NCBI GenBank assembly: GCA_030374765.1
Contig: JARGXX010000079.1
Span: forward strand, 1,286,218 to 1,350,217
From: Agarophyton chilense
Lineage: Eukaryota > Rhodophyta > Florideophyceae > Gracilariales > Gracilariaceae
Direction: 5' to 3'
Length of the DNA: 64,000 nt
Position numbers and translations under genes: made by a program. The first letter of the stretch is position 1. Each line of letters starts with the position of its first letter. This document shows, one piece after another, positions 29,493 to 40,896 of the stretch. The notes under the pieces were generated by a model. That model saw nothing but the letters and a program-made list of their open reading frames with translations. It was not told where the DNA came from and made no database searches.

Positions 29493-30067
29493 CTTGGAAC
29501 GCTCTAGTTCCCTTGAGGGTGTCAACGTAGGGTTTAGACACACCCCGGTGGGTTCTTTTCCGTGTTGCGAGCGGGTCTCAGCACTTCGTCCAAACGGCGC
29601 CGAGTGGCCTGTGGGCTACGTTGTAACTTCCGTCTACGGAGTCAAAACGGCCCAGTTTTGAGTTTTTCTTAAAGCTGAGATCTTCCCGATAACAACGGTG
29701 TTCTTAGATTCCGTAACGGTTGAGAAACCGCGACGCGGTAGCGTCTCCAATCTCAGGGGGTAGGACTTCAACGTCAACCCGAGCTACGGGGACGAAGGTT
29801 GCTCTCGTGCAACGCGCCGTGCGACGGAGGCGGTTTGCGCGACAGTTGGTCGTCAGATCCTTTTGATTGGCTCGGTGCCATTCTACGTGTGCCACACAAA
29901 TGCGCGGGCGCCCCGTGTGGGGTGACCGTTCTTTGTGCGGGAAAATCTGCATATGCGGATGTGAGGTGGCGCTTTCGACACGCGCTAGCACTCTCCTGAG
30001 CTGTCCCCGACGGGTCTCACTCATTTCTTTCCCATTCCTGAGGGTTCCAGTGTCTCCATAGGAGTTC
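29493..30067. other. Region between pol and the chromodomain ORF
   Basis: About 575 bp. A minus frame at 30432-29704 overlaps the pol end and is rich in Arg and Thr, but looks like a shadow or eroded coding sequence rather than a domain. Confidence 0.4.
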
Positions 30068-33000
30068 CTATTCCCATTCCATGACGGAGAGCCAAATTTG
30101 GTCAACCTCGTCGTCGAGATCTTCCCCGTGCGAGTCCGCTGACACAGCTCGTTCCCGAGAAAGCGGGGTTTGAGTGTGCGACACCTCAGTGTCTCGTCCG
30201 CGGCGGCGGGTGATCGTCGGCTCTGTAGGCGTTCCGGGTGCGGAGTTCTCCACACGACTCTCCCTAGGCGGGGTTTCGTCATCTTTTCTGACGTCGTGCT
30301 CGGCTGGGTCGGCGGTGATGTCGCTACCCATACGCTGGGGTTGTGACTTCTCTGTCGCCGGCTCGGTCGGGCTCGCCTTCTCACTGTGAGAACTAAATTC
30401 CCTGTTAGAGCGACTGGCTGACGCCGAAACATCGTGCTGCGAAGGAACTAAGACCTCCTCCCCCTCCTTAGGCGGAGAGCCAGGAGGCTTGATTACCTCC
30501 GGTGGGGGAGTAACTCTGTAAGAGTTAGTTGACTGGGCCCTTGAGGGAACGGGCCCAGGTTCGGGAGTATCCGAAGTTTTTGGTAGGTCGGTTAAACCAC
30601 GTTCCGGGTGCGGAAGTATAACGGGGCGGGTGTTCGAATCTCCGCCTGACGGGTTAACTTCCGTTGAATCATCCCCTATGGAGGGCGTTGGTGCCGACAC
30701 CACTTCCACATTTGGGTTGGGCGCTCGTGTGATGCGGTCCCTGGAGATCCGTTCGTGGCGGTTAGCGATATCCAATACCACCGTGTCCGGGTCTACAGAA
30801 ACCACACGATAGGGTCCGTCCACAATTGGCGAAAGCTTGTGCCTACGTTCCTTTTCAGGATTGTAGTATTCCTTTCGAAGGAAGACGAAGTCGTCGGGCT
30901 CCACCTGAGGTAGAGGTTTGCGAACCCGATTGTCAAAGTCCTTCTTGTAGGCGCGTTGAGCTTTGTCCATTGCTTTCCGGGCTATCGGCACCATCTTCGT
31001 AAGCCACTCCTTCCAGGCTTCTCGGTACAATCCCGGTGACGGGTACGTCGACAGCGTCGGTTGAGCCTCGATGGCGACCGACGGCGGTTTCCTCGACAGT
31101 ACCAGTTCGAATGGAGATAACGATGTAACCCGATGTACCTGGGTGTTGTATGCATACGTGATAGCGTCTGTGTACAAGTCCCAATTTTTGGGGTGATCCG
31201 CAACATACGATCTCAAAGCGTTGAATATCGTGCGGTTAAACCTCTCCACATGGCCAATCCCCTGAGGGTGATACGTAGTAACAAATAAATTCCTTACATC
31301 AAGGATTCGACATACATCCTGAAAGAACTTTGATGCGAATTGCCCTCCGTTGTCGGATAACAACTGCACCGGCGGTCCATATACGAACACCCAATGGGTC
31401 ACGAACGCTTGCGCGACGGTAGCGGCGGTGATCCGCTTCAGCGGCACAGTTCTCGTTAGCTTAGAGAATCTGTCAGAAATGACAAGCAGATACCGATGAC
31501 CTCGGGGCGTCCTGATAAACTCCCCTAGGATGTCTATGGCCACGAATTCGAGTGGAGCCCGTGCCGGGAACAGCGTCAACTTCTTAGAGTGCTTCCGAAG
31601 TTGGACGTCATTCTTGGCGCAATTGGCGCAGGCCCGTCTGACGGCGTAACAATCGAATGCCATTGCCGGCCAGTAAAAGTCCCTTCTCAACGTGAGGTAC
31701 ATTTTTCTTCCCCCGGGGTGGGCGCCAACCTTCACATAGTGAGTGAGGTGTAATACCCTCTGTTGTAGGGTGTGCGGCACCACTATCCTCGGGCGAGGTC
31801 CAACGGTCCTGATTAGGTAACCCTGATCGTCGTCCTCGAAAGGTAACTGAAATCCTCCGTTGAGGCGAGCCCGAAGCCGTGTACAGAATGGGTCAAGCTG
31901 TTGCTCGCGTATGATCTTCTCTGGAGAGATAGGTATGAAAGAGCCGGTCGGCGAATCCAGACTCTCTTTGACGAGTATATCGTCACAAAAATCATCCGTC
32001 AGCGGTTGAGCTCCTCCCTCGAGGTCCGATACCATAAAACATGGGATGTCATCGTCCTCGTAGGGTTCCGTTTCCGCTGTGGTTCCCAAGCGGGATAGTG
32101 CATCAGCCTGAGTGTTCAACTTCCCTTTCTTGTACAGGATCTCAAAGTCGAATTCTGACAGTCGGAGACGCCAGCGCATAACGCGGCCCGAGGGTTCGGA
32201 GATCTCCAGCAGCCAACGCAAGCATGCGTGGTCCGTATGGACTTTGAAACGAGTACCTATCAGATAGGGGCGAAGTGTAGCTAAGGCCCACACAACGGCT
32301 AAACATTCTTTCTCGGAGACCGAGTAGTTCCTTTCATGGACATTCAGGGACCGTGACCAGTACCCAATAGGGTGACGTTCCCCATCCTCAGAGGATTGGA
32401 ACAGTGCACACCCTACTTGGTTTGCACTAGCATTGGTGTCCACTTCGTAAGGGAGCCCAGGATTGGGTAGAGCCAAGATTGGCGGTGAGGTTACGGCATT
32501 CACCAGTGCCGTGAAGGCAGACGCTTCCGCGTCGCCAAAAGGTTCCAGTTCAACTGGTTGTCCCTTCGTCAGGAGCCTGTTGAGGGGGGTGGCAATATCC
32601 GCAAAGTTCGGGACGAATCGGCGATACACGTTACACAAACCTAAGAAGGATCGCAACTCCGTTTGAGTTTTCGGGTGTTTTGCTTCCTTGAAGGATTTCA
32701 CTCGTACTTCATCGATTGAAAGCTGTCCGGGACGGATGATATGACCCAGGTACTTAACCGAATCGGTGAAAAACTCGCACTTCTTGAGTTTCAAGGTGAT
32801 TCCCGCGTCGCGAAGTATCTTCATTACGTCCCTGACGTGTTCGAGGTGGTCATCCAGGTTGTTGGAGAAGACAATAATGTCGTCTAAATACACTAGACAC
32901 GTCCTCCACTTGAAGGGAGCCAACAGAATGTCTATCGCCCGTTGAAACGTTGCGGGGGCATTTGTCAACCCAAAAGGCATCCTCCGGAATCGGAAAAGTC

Positions 33001-34525
33001 CTTGATGACACACGAAAGCCGTTTGTCTCGATCTTCCTCCCTAATAGGGACTTGCCAGTAGCCCGAATTGGCGTCGAGGGTAGAGAAAACAGTAGCGCTC
33101 CCAAGGGAGTCGATGTATTCGTCCATCCGAGGGATCGGGTACACATCCTTAATGGTTACCTCGTTCAGGCGTCTGTAATCGATGCAGAAACGCCACGATC
33201 CATCCGGTTTCGGAACTAACACCACGGGTGAGGCCCAAGCGGACTGGGCAGGTTCAATTACGCCCGCTTTAAGCATCTTCTCCACCTGAGATTTCTCCTC
33301 TTCCCGAGCTTTCGGTCCAGCCCTGTAAGGATGTTGGGCAATAGGCCGAGTGTTCGGTAACAAGTCGATGCGGTGTTCTGTAATCCCAATAGTTCCAAAA
33401 GAACCATCCCACATGGGGGTAAATTCACGAAGCATGTGCCTCAGCTTCTCCCGATGAGATGCGGGTACATGGTTGAGATCCCATTTCTCCAATTCCTGAA
33501 CAGGATCCGTCTGGTCTGCTCCTGTGATAGGAGCCGTAACCTCCTGAGGTTTAAAGTGTTCAGCGTGTGGAGCTGCAGTCGTATGCTCACCGTCTTCCGC
33601 GATTTCGGCAGTGTCCTCCCCCTCCTTAGGGTCCGCCAAAGCAAGTACCTCTGCGATAGAGATCTTTGTAGGTACGAGCGCATGCGGGTGTGGAAGAACA
33701 GAACCCAGGATCTGGTGTTTGACCAAATGCTGCGTTGTCTTCCCAAAGTTGGCTACCAAAACCTTGAAAGGTTTATCCGGTTCCACGGAGACAACTCCAT
33801 TCGCAAGGGCGAGTTGACGCCGCGTATACAGGGACGGGTTCGGTTGAACCACATGCACACCAATTTGCTTGGTAACAACTGTGACCCAAACCTGGGTTTC
33901 TGGCGGGATAGCCACTGACTTCGCAACCTTTACCCGTGTAGACACCGGGTCCTTCTTCACAGATTCCTGCGCGACAGGGAGAGGAACGCGTGTTCGCGCT
34001 GCTCCCTGTAAGGGTTTACGAAGGATTGGGATCGTAGACCCGTCTTCGAGTTCCACAGTTCTATTCCGAGGACGGATGGCTTCCACGAAGCGGTCGCAAA
34101 AGTCACAACCCAGTATGACTGGTGCTGCAAGTGACTTGCATACAATAAACTCTAGTTGAACGAGATAGGAGCCTAACCTCACCATGAGGGAAATTGTACC
34201 CAGTGTCCGTAGCGGGTTGTTGTTCGCATCGGCGATATCCAAACGTGGACCGGTACGATATTTGACGAACCATAAACTGGTTGGACAGGCCGAAGTCGGC
34301 GAATACTTTATAATTCCGCTTGGCCATTACCATAACTCGATCCGGAATACGGAGATTACGGGACCGTATCCACGGGCGACGGAGGACACTAAAGTATCCC
34401 GAGTTAACGTCGGTGTCAGCCGTTCTCCTTGAAAGGATAGTCACAGCTGGGGAGCGAAGCTGGAGCGCCTCGGGCGTCTTCAACTCCGGCTTAGAAGACG
34501 CCCCTCCCGCAGGGGAGACTCCCAA
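30068..34525 (-). pseudogene. pol: Ty3/gypsy pol (PR-RT-RNase H-INT), two frameshifts
   Basis: Domains in order: a protease-like region near 34300-33950 with a frameshift right at the D-x-G position; RT from ~33430 (HRIDLLPNTRPIAQHPYRAG, VLVPKPDGSWRFCIDYRRLN, LDANSGYWQVPI), a frameshift of one missing base at about 33017, then FRFRRMPFGLTNAPATFQR and the catalytic YLDD at 32891-32880; RNase H (VDTNAS, TDHACLRWL); integrase zinc finger H-H-C-C at ~31760-31610, core D at ~31540 (AIDILGE), D at ~31355 (LSDNGGQF) and E at ~31245 (HVERFNRT); a GPY/F-type module (DGPYRVV) near 30810; and a disordered Pro/Glu-rich tail to 30068. Pol is in the -1 frame relative to gag and opens inside the gag end. 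Apart from the two frameshifts the frame is clean. Confidence 0.93.
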
Positions 34526-34527
34526 GT

Positions 34528-34537
34528 TTAGTTTTTC
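34528..34537 (-). promoter_or_regulatory. Candidate -1 ribosomal frameshift site at the gag stop
   Basis: Gag ends TCG-AAA-AAC-TAA. The heptamer G-AAA-AAC sits directly on the stop codon, and the pol frame is exactly -1 and open across it. This resembles A-AAA-AAC slippery sites, although the first base is G, which weakens P-site re-pairing. Confidence 0.45.
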
Positions 34538-36558
34538 GAAGCGGACCCCACCGAATTCGGTGCAGCTGCCTCGAAGGGGACCGGTTGTTCCCCGTTCGCG
34601 GGTACAAGTTCTGTATCCCTGTCAGCAAGGTGAGCTCGGAGTATCCTTTGTTCCTCATAGGACCTACTCGGGACTCGAGCTTTCTCCTCAGGGGTCAGAG
34701 CCTCGTACTGAGCGATAATTCGTGAACCCTCCCGCAGGGGAAATGTGCAGTCTGGTGCTTTGTGACCACGGAGGTAACACAAATAGCAAATCAGCTCTGC
34801 CGGGTTCGGTTGTGGACGTGAATCCACGCGACGTGGTGCTGTATCCCTCCATCCGGGGCGAGAGAACCGAGCAGCGGTATTCGCAAAAGGTAGCGATGCG
34901 GCTGGCACCCTCCGTCCTTGGGTATAGAGTGCAGGGTCTTCATCCGTAGTCGGAGCGCATGTCGACGGCAACTCAGACGTACCCATAGATTCGGGGTTAC
35001 TTCCCATGAAGTGAATGTTATCATTGACCCCCACAGGGGCACGGCCTCCTGCGAGTGACAAAGACGAGTTACCTCCATCAGCGAGGAGTGCACGTGTCGG
35101 CCGACTCTTTCGGTTCTGCCGGGCACGGAGAGTATCCCCCTCAGCCTGGGCGTACTGAACCAGTTCCAAGTAGCTCAGCTTGCGCTTCTCTTCGCGATGT
35201 CGGGCAACCAATGCCCTTATCGAGGGGTCCAAACCATCCACAAACATGGAGCATCTCTCGTAGGCGGGGAATACATTCCTGCATCGGTGAAACGCTTTAT
35301 TCAAGCGAGTTGAATACACCGTTTCTGTTTCCATCGGCTTCTGCCGCGTATCCCTTAATGCAAGGATTGCTTCCTGAATCGCATTTCCAGTAGCGTACGA
35401 CCTCAAGAGGTACTGCACCGCTTCGGGCCAGCACGTGACTCCCCCTTCCGAGGCTCGGGATGATCCACGGACGGAGTTGAACTGGTCTTCAGCCATCCCT
35501 TTTAAGAAATAGGGTAATGCAAGATACGCTTGCGCTTCACTCATACCGAGGATGTCAGCCTCCTGGACGAACCTCGCAAGGAAATCGAGCACCAGAATTG
35601 GGTCTGTTCCTGTGAACTCCCTCTTCTGTAGGGTGATGCTCAGCCTTTTGATGTAGCCCTTGACCTTACCCGTTCCGCGGGATGTTCGATCTCCCGAAGG
35701 GTTATCCAACCGGTAATAGCGGTACGATAGCAGCTTCCGATAGAGAGGATTCGTCGGCTTCAGCTCCCTTAATCCAAGGTGTTTCCTACCCTTCTTCCGG
35801 GTACGGATTGCCCCTTGAGAGGTGTAAGTAGCCTTCGACCGAGTCGCCCGGGATGACCGGCGTCCATCTTCACTATCCGAAGATTCGGAGAACGAACTCG
35901 ATGACGAGCGATTGGGATCGGAATCCGATAAATCCTCTTGGAGGTGAACCCTCTTCTTGGACTTGCGGCGGTCCCGTTTAGCGGAGCGGTGTTCTTCGTC
36001 TTCCGAAACGTCGGGTTTATCCTTCGAGGCTTCTGTGTCTCCGTCCATACGGATAATGGCCTCGAGGGTGTCCAGCCGAGCTCGGAAGCGTTCCGCTTGC
36101 ACGCGGTGTTCCTCCACGAGGCTCCGGTACTCCTGGACAAAGACCCGAGGGGTACCAAAGCTTTCGAAAAGGGAGTTCACATCCCTCCTCAGGGTACGAA
36201 GGTCATTGGCGACTCCCCGCTCCTGGACGTCCTCCACTTTGCAGCGGAGGGTAGTAACCTCCTGAAGGAGCTCGACGTGAGCCGGGTTGGCGATATCGAT
36301 TCGAGTCTCCAGGCGCTGTAATTCAGGGTCGGCCCGACTTCGGGGTGCTGCTGAGGGGGTCTCCACCACTGGAGCTGGGCCCACAGCCACGACCTCTCAA
36401 GGACCTGAAACCACTGAGGGTGCTCTCCGAGTGTCCGGATCGATACCGGAATCGTTCCGACCTTCGGGAATTGAGCTCTTCGACCTAGGCGGGGCCGGGG
36501 GCACTGAATCCGCTTGACGGTTCGATCCAGTCCTGGAACCACGGGTAGGCGGCGACAT
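34528..36558 (-). pseudogene. gag: Ty3/gypsy gag with one premature stop
   Basis: The frame starts with ATG at 36558 (MSPPTRGSRTG) and runs to TAA at 34528, ~676 codons, but a TGA at 36399-36397 interrupts it after ~53 codons. Following parts: a heptad-rich coiled-coil-like stretch (~36300-36060), an acidic/basic Ser-rich linker with many RSSS and DSD motifs, a retrotransposon gag core near 35660-35120 (FLARFVQEADILGMSEAQ, LPYFLKGMAEDQF, ALRDTRQKPMET) and one CCHC zinc knuckle near 34800 (CYLCYLRGHKAPDC, C-x2-C-x4-H-x4-C) for RNA binding. The single nonsense codon could be a recent mutation. Confidence 0.9.
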
Positions 36559-36765
36559 GCTGCAGACACGACACCGACGATTCGGGGTAACGATGAAATT
36601 CGATCAAGAGATTCCCAGAGAACGGATGACGTAACACAAAACAAAAATAAAAACCAATTCCACCCTTTCCAAAGGGGACCACTACAACAAATCTTCACGA
36701 CGGTGCTTCCTCTTCTAAGAGATATTCCAACACGTGGATGACCAACCCAAAAGTCCGAGAACGGA
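36559..36765. other. 5' leader of the Ty3 element
   Basis: About 200 bp between primer-binding site and gag ATG; another frame is open through it but no start or domain supports coding. Confidence 0.6.
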
Positions 36766-36783
36766 TTCTAAGCCGGGAGACCA
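36766..36783 (-). promoter_or_regulatory. Primer-binding site of the Ty3 element
   Basis: Two bases inside the 5' LTR the element sense strand reads TGGTCTCCCGGCTTAGAA, starting with TGG as expected for pairing with a tRNA 3' CCA end. I cannot assign the tRNA from the sequence alone. Confidence 0.7.
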
Positions 36784-36785
36784 CT

Positions 36786-37701
36786 TGTGGAGCAAAACCC
36801 GGCGACGGGAAGTGCTCTCAAGGTGTTCGAAGCCTTGCTCCCTGGGGGAGGCAGACTCAGAGACAGAGCCCTCCGTTCCACCCGTAGTGTGGGGTGTAAC
36901 TCCCACGGGGGATTCCGGCAGTACCGACGGAGGTGAGGGGTAGAAACCGTTGGATCGGGAATGGGTATGGGTATCCCAAAGAATGGGGGAAAATCCGGCG
37001 AAGAGGAAAAACGGGGCGAGGGTCGGGCACTAACAGGCACCGGACCCGAGAACCAGAAAAGGGGCGAAACAACAAAAGAAACCCAATACAGGGGCGAAAA
37101 CCTGTCCTCGAAATGAAACACAAAAAGCACGCAACAAGTAAGCAGAACCCCCACGGGGTATCGTGCACGCAGGTCGTCTGAGCGGTCCCAAGGGGGTGGT
37201 TGCACGGAACCCAAACGTGGGCACTCTCCAAGTGGAGTCGTGTCCCTACGCAGGCGTTGCTAACCAGAGCCCGTTCCGGGTTGTAAGGCCGAAACGATGG
37301 CGACGAAGAACCTCTAAAGGTATCGAAGACCAACCTTGGTTACCATTTACTTTGAGCTTCGGACGGTCAGATCTCGTCTCCCTAAGTAGGGCCCACTAAC
37401 TAAACTCTATAGTAGTGCACACCTGCTCAGGGCCATACACGTGGAGATCCCATTGTCAGGGCCCAAAAATTCAACGTTCTAACAAATATCGGAAAAATCG
37501 GTGCCAAATTAAGCCACGTGTATCACGGGGCCAATCCAACCATGGGCCATCCGAATTTTCACTTCATCGGCGAATTCTAACCAGAAAACAGTGCCACCTC
37601 AGCACACCTTAGAGGGGATCATAGTCATAACCCTCGGAGGGTTCAATCCTCATTCTATGAGTTGCATCTTCAAGTATCCCCTAATTGGGCGTTGCTCCAC
37701 A
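36786..37701 (-). repeat. 5' LTR of the Ty3 element (916 bp)
   Basis: Same length as the LTR at 25137-26052, about 21 substitutions and no indels by eye. Followed by the target duplication TAGCG. Confidence 0.97.
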
Positions 37702-37960
37702 TAGCGCCGGAACTGTTTTCACAACCTGCGAAGGAAAAGGGGAAGGAAAAGCAGGAAAATGTTTTACAACGGTAGCGCCGGAACTGTTTTCACAACCTGC
37801 GGAGGAAGAGTGGAAAGGGACGCAGGAAAAGGTTTTACAACGGTAGCGCCGGAACTGTTTTCACAACCTGCAGAGGAAGAGTGGAAAGGGACGCAGGAAA
37901 AGGTTTTACAACGGTAGCGCCGGAACTGTTTTCACAACCTGCAGAGGAAGAACGAAAGGA
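37702..37960. repeat. 71-bp minisatellite that received the Ty3 insertion
   Basis: Units start TAGCGCCGGAACTGTTTTCA at 37702, 37773, 37844 and 37915; the first three are exactly 71 bp, the last is partial. Each ends GGTTTTACAACGG or similar, and the same ending lies just left of the Ty3 element (25113-25136). The retrotransposon therefore split the array at the start of a unit. Confidence 0.95.
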
Positions 37961-38807
37961 GGAAATGTTTGAGAGGGGTGGAGGGGTGACGAAACATATG
38001 AGCGAACGTAGCGTTGGGCGTATTTAAACTGATCTGAAAACAGTCTCTTGCCAACGATTACCTGTCGCTTGAAACTAACAGTGCAATTCTGCCTTCCATC
38101 GATGAACGTGACCACGTCACGTTCATCAGGTGAGCTAGCAATGTTTTGGGCGATGTTTTGTAAAAGAACTTCCCAGTAGTGTAAGAGAGTCAGAAACACA
38201 GGGAGGGGCGTGGGGGATGACGACCCGGAAAGAGTCTTCGTACCCTGTACTAGTAAGATGAACAGACACAGATGTGCTCTTCGTTGATGTCTGGCTGATC
38301 TCCGGCTGACCTCCGGCTGGCCTCCACAATGAGCCTCTCCAGAGCCGATTATTGAGGAATGCAATCCTATTGCAAGACAATGTAAAGCTCGGCCTCTTTC
38401 CGCTTGCGAATCTGTCCTGACTAACCCTCTCCCATCACTTTTTGCTTGCTTGATACTGTGCTGGCCGGAAATGGAAAGTTCCTTTGCATTTGGTCAAGCC
38501 AGAAGCCTCCCTCCCAAAGAAATTCTAAGACGCTTAACATCTTCATATAAACAACAGCGATGCTTCGCCGTTACTCGAGGAGGACGCACGTGACGTGAGT
38601 TACATCTTCGCCTATTCTGCAGCTCGTCTGTGTCAGCTACCTTCGTAGTTTTGGCACACGTGTGCTCAAGCAACTTGGAAGAGTCGTCTTACTCTCTCTA
38701 CTCTTCGTACCTCCGTAGGCCACGGCGCGTGCGAACATCACGGCACGTGAGCAAGTCACGGCGCACGAAATCTTCCGAGATAAATGCCCGTTTTCTTCAC
38801 CCTGGAC
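37961..38807. other. No supported gene
   Basis: Contains ORFs of up to 152 codons on the minus strand without recognisable domains or a clear ATG. A short 11-bp direct repeat (CTGACCTCCGG type) occurs near 38290-38325. Right end borders the duplicated Tudor-SN segment. Confidence 0.5.
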
Positions 38808-38997
38808 GGTTGGCTCCGTGAGAGTAAGAGAAGACATATTGAAGGCCGGACTGGCCCTCATTGTGAGAAAGAAGGACCGAGTCTCCAAAGCGGCTTTCAA
38901 GGGGCTTCGTCAGTTTGAAGAAGTGGGCACAGCTTCGCGAGCGTACTTTTGAAACTACGGGGAGGCGTACGAATCGGACTTTGCCGAAGAAAGGTAA
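38808..38997 (+). pseudogene. Duplicated 3' end of Tudor-SN
   Basis: Closely matches the last ~60 codons of the Tudor-SN gene (22291-22483). It lacks everything upstream and has an early TGA near 38948 (ACTTTTGAAAC in place of ATTTGTGGAAC), so it cannot encode a functional domain. Confidence 0.93.
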
Positions 38998-39128
38998 GCG
39001 TCGAAACGGCTTGATCCGTTCACCAGCGTTTCGAAACGTTGGAGCGAGAACGAGGACATGCCATTGTGAGTAAACAACAGCGTTTGATGTTCACTTCTTG
39101 AAGTTTGTTTGAGTTGCAGATGTAGGGG

Positions 39129-39816
39129 CTACAGATAGTTAGTTGTTGGTATGAGAAGGGTAGCCCTGAGCTTCAATCTGCGACGGAATGCATCATTGCC
39201 GTTCAAGTAATACTTTTCGAGACGCCTGTCTCTGATGAATCCGAGGGATTTTGGTAGAGTCGCAAGGCGTCTTTGCTGGTCACTTCAGCTTGCAGCGTCA
39301 CTTCATGACAGTCATGGGTTATCATTGCGTCGATCGCTCTCGAAACCAGTCTTGAGCTCAGTCCCAATTTTGCGACAGTCATGGCGCACGACGAGCATTG
39401 CTATGTAGCCGTGCATTTGTATGTAGCCGCGCTCAATAGTGTGCTTATGCGATTCCTCTGTTCAGTGTACCTGGTAGTAGGGGATGCGGGTGCAAAGAAG
39501 CCCAGAGAACGCGTTTGCTGTGTAGGTAGCAAATGTTACCAGTTTGTGCAGTATTGCACCAAAACACTGCTGATCGCGCATAGCAAGGAAGCAGAGATGG
39601 GGTGGCGCCATTGAAAAATGAAATAATGATAGGTGAAGATTGAGTACGGTTCAGATAGATCTTTGTCGATAAGCGGCTGTACAAGGGCCAGGTGGTTCTC
39701 ATTGCAATATCTTTTGCTGGTCGCAACGGCTCTTAGAGACAGGTGTATGTCCCGTTGGAGGACAAGTAAGAAAAAGAAACGTACGGAATGTTCAGCACCT
39801 CTTTCGCCGATTTCAT
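39129..39816 (-). pseudogene. Duplicated, broken NAA30
   Basis: A copy of the NAA30 gene in the same position relative to the Tudor-SN tail. The ATG (39816), first donor GTACGT and the first acceptor are conserved and [20 protein letters not shown] is still readable. A 5-nt insertion near 39605 shifts the frame after FTYHYFIFQW. The donor of intron 2 has changed, a short tandem duplication lies near 39410-39435, and another indel lies near 39250. Divergence is much higher than between the retrotransposon copies, so this is an old duplication. Confidence 0.9.
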
Positions 39817-40224
39817 AGCGTTGAAACAAGAGAGCACGGCGGCCCACACGGTGCGTGAAAACTTTGCACTAGAAGCAGGACGTTGATACGCTCGACCGTA
39901 GATACGCGTGAGTCAAACAACGGATATGCAACCGCCGTGCCACATTTCGTACCAACGGTAGGGGTACTTCATAACTTGGTAAGTCCGTACTACAAAATTC
40001 GTAGCATCGCACTGTCGTCCGGTACTTTTCGTCGGGTATCTTGACTAATGTCTTTCCCGTTTACGCAAGGTACGTGTCGTAGTGTTTTACGAAGGGTTGA
40101 ACGTCACTCATTTACCTTTGCGTTCAGAAGTGCGCCGGCATGCTGCAGGTGCCCGGCCACAAGAGGCCACATTCTCATCGGAACCGCCCCCCCGAGCAAC
40201 AACAGTCCCTCATCACCTTCTCCA
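39817..40224. other. Rest of the segmental duplication (NAA30 upstream flank)
   Basis: Corresponds to about 23272-23691 with many substitutions and indels; the last ~110 bp (TTTACCTTTGCGTTCAGAAG onward) are nearly identical. It ends exactly where the family-A LTR begins, CTCCA|TGTTGAG. Confidence 0.85.
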
Positions 40225-40896
40225 TGTTGAGTATTTAGGTCGACAGCCACTCCGACCTCCTGGGAGGCTTGGAAATAGTGGAAAACCAAAAGTGGATTTA
40301 AGCATAAGCACTTTTGGACACCCTCCGTGGAAAAACGCATATGCGCCTCATCTCAATCTCAACGTGAAACGGCCATCTGATTGGCTACTGCAAATGCCAT
40401 CATGCAACGTGGTATGGACAAATGTTCTGGTTCTAATGGGGCGTGTTGGGGCTTCGGCCCAAGTGGAGCGATCTGATTAGACGAGAGCGCTGAATGAGCA
40501 CGGGCTATGCAGTTGGAGAGAATGTGCAAATGGGGGCTGAATATTGGGTTTGGCCGTAACAGCCGAATCTGGGCTGCGCGGGGCGGTTGGCATTGGCGCA
40601 CCACTTTGGATGAGTTTTTGAGGTTTTATTAGTTATGATTTATGTTTGAAATTGTTTTGGCGCGCAACTCCTTGTCGCACGGTGGAAAGCTGTGAGACGT
40701 GGGTGATCCGCCGACTGTCAGCACCGGCGGTGGAAGTGCGTGCAAGGTAGTTATAGTTGTCAATGACGGTCGCCGACGACCATAGTAAATTGTCAAGGCG
40801 GACTACCTTCATTTGTTTTTCTTCTTTTACTTTCCTTTCCTTCTCGTCTTTCCTTTCTTTTCCTTTTTCTTTTCATAACCTGCGCTCACTTTGTGA
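40225..40896 (+). repeat. LTR of copia family A (+ copy)
   Basis: Starts TGTTGAG and runs to the primer-binding site; about 672 bp, against 673 and 675 bp for the minus copies. The 3' boundary is set by the primer site, because no second LTR of this element is present; the end (CTTTGTGA) does not show the usual CA. Contains CGCATATGCG at 40336-40345 and an ATTGG box at about 40380. Confidence 0.78.

Larger units (their letters stand above)
25137..37701 (-). mobile_element. Full-length Ty3/gypsy chromodomain retrotransposon, 12,565 bp
   Basis: Both LTRs are 916 bp, start TGTGGAGCA and end TGCTC(T/C)ACA, and are flanked by the 5-bp target duplication TAGCG (25132-25136 and 37702-37706). Transcription sense is minus: 5' LTR, primer-binding site, gag, pol (protease, reverse transcriptase, RNase H, integrase), a separate chromodomain ORF, then two opposite-strand ORFs, a polypurine tract and the 3' LTR. 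By eye the LTRs differ at about 21 positions (~2.3%), so insertion was not very recent. Gag has one nonsense codon and pol has two single-base-type frameshifts, so it is non-autonomous now. It sits inside a 71-bp minisatellite. At over 12 kb it is long for a chromovirus, mainly because of the extra region at 26.1-29.2 kb. Confidence 0.95.

Noticed and set aside
29704-30432. 242-codon minus ORF overlapping the pol end
   Set aside because: Arg/Thr-rich shadow of the pol tail in another frame; no domain and no link to the chromodomain.
36786-37701. LTR ORFs of 65-158 codons, present in both Ty3 LTRs
   Set aside because: Identical by virtue of LTR duplication; no domains and no ATG consistent with translation.
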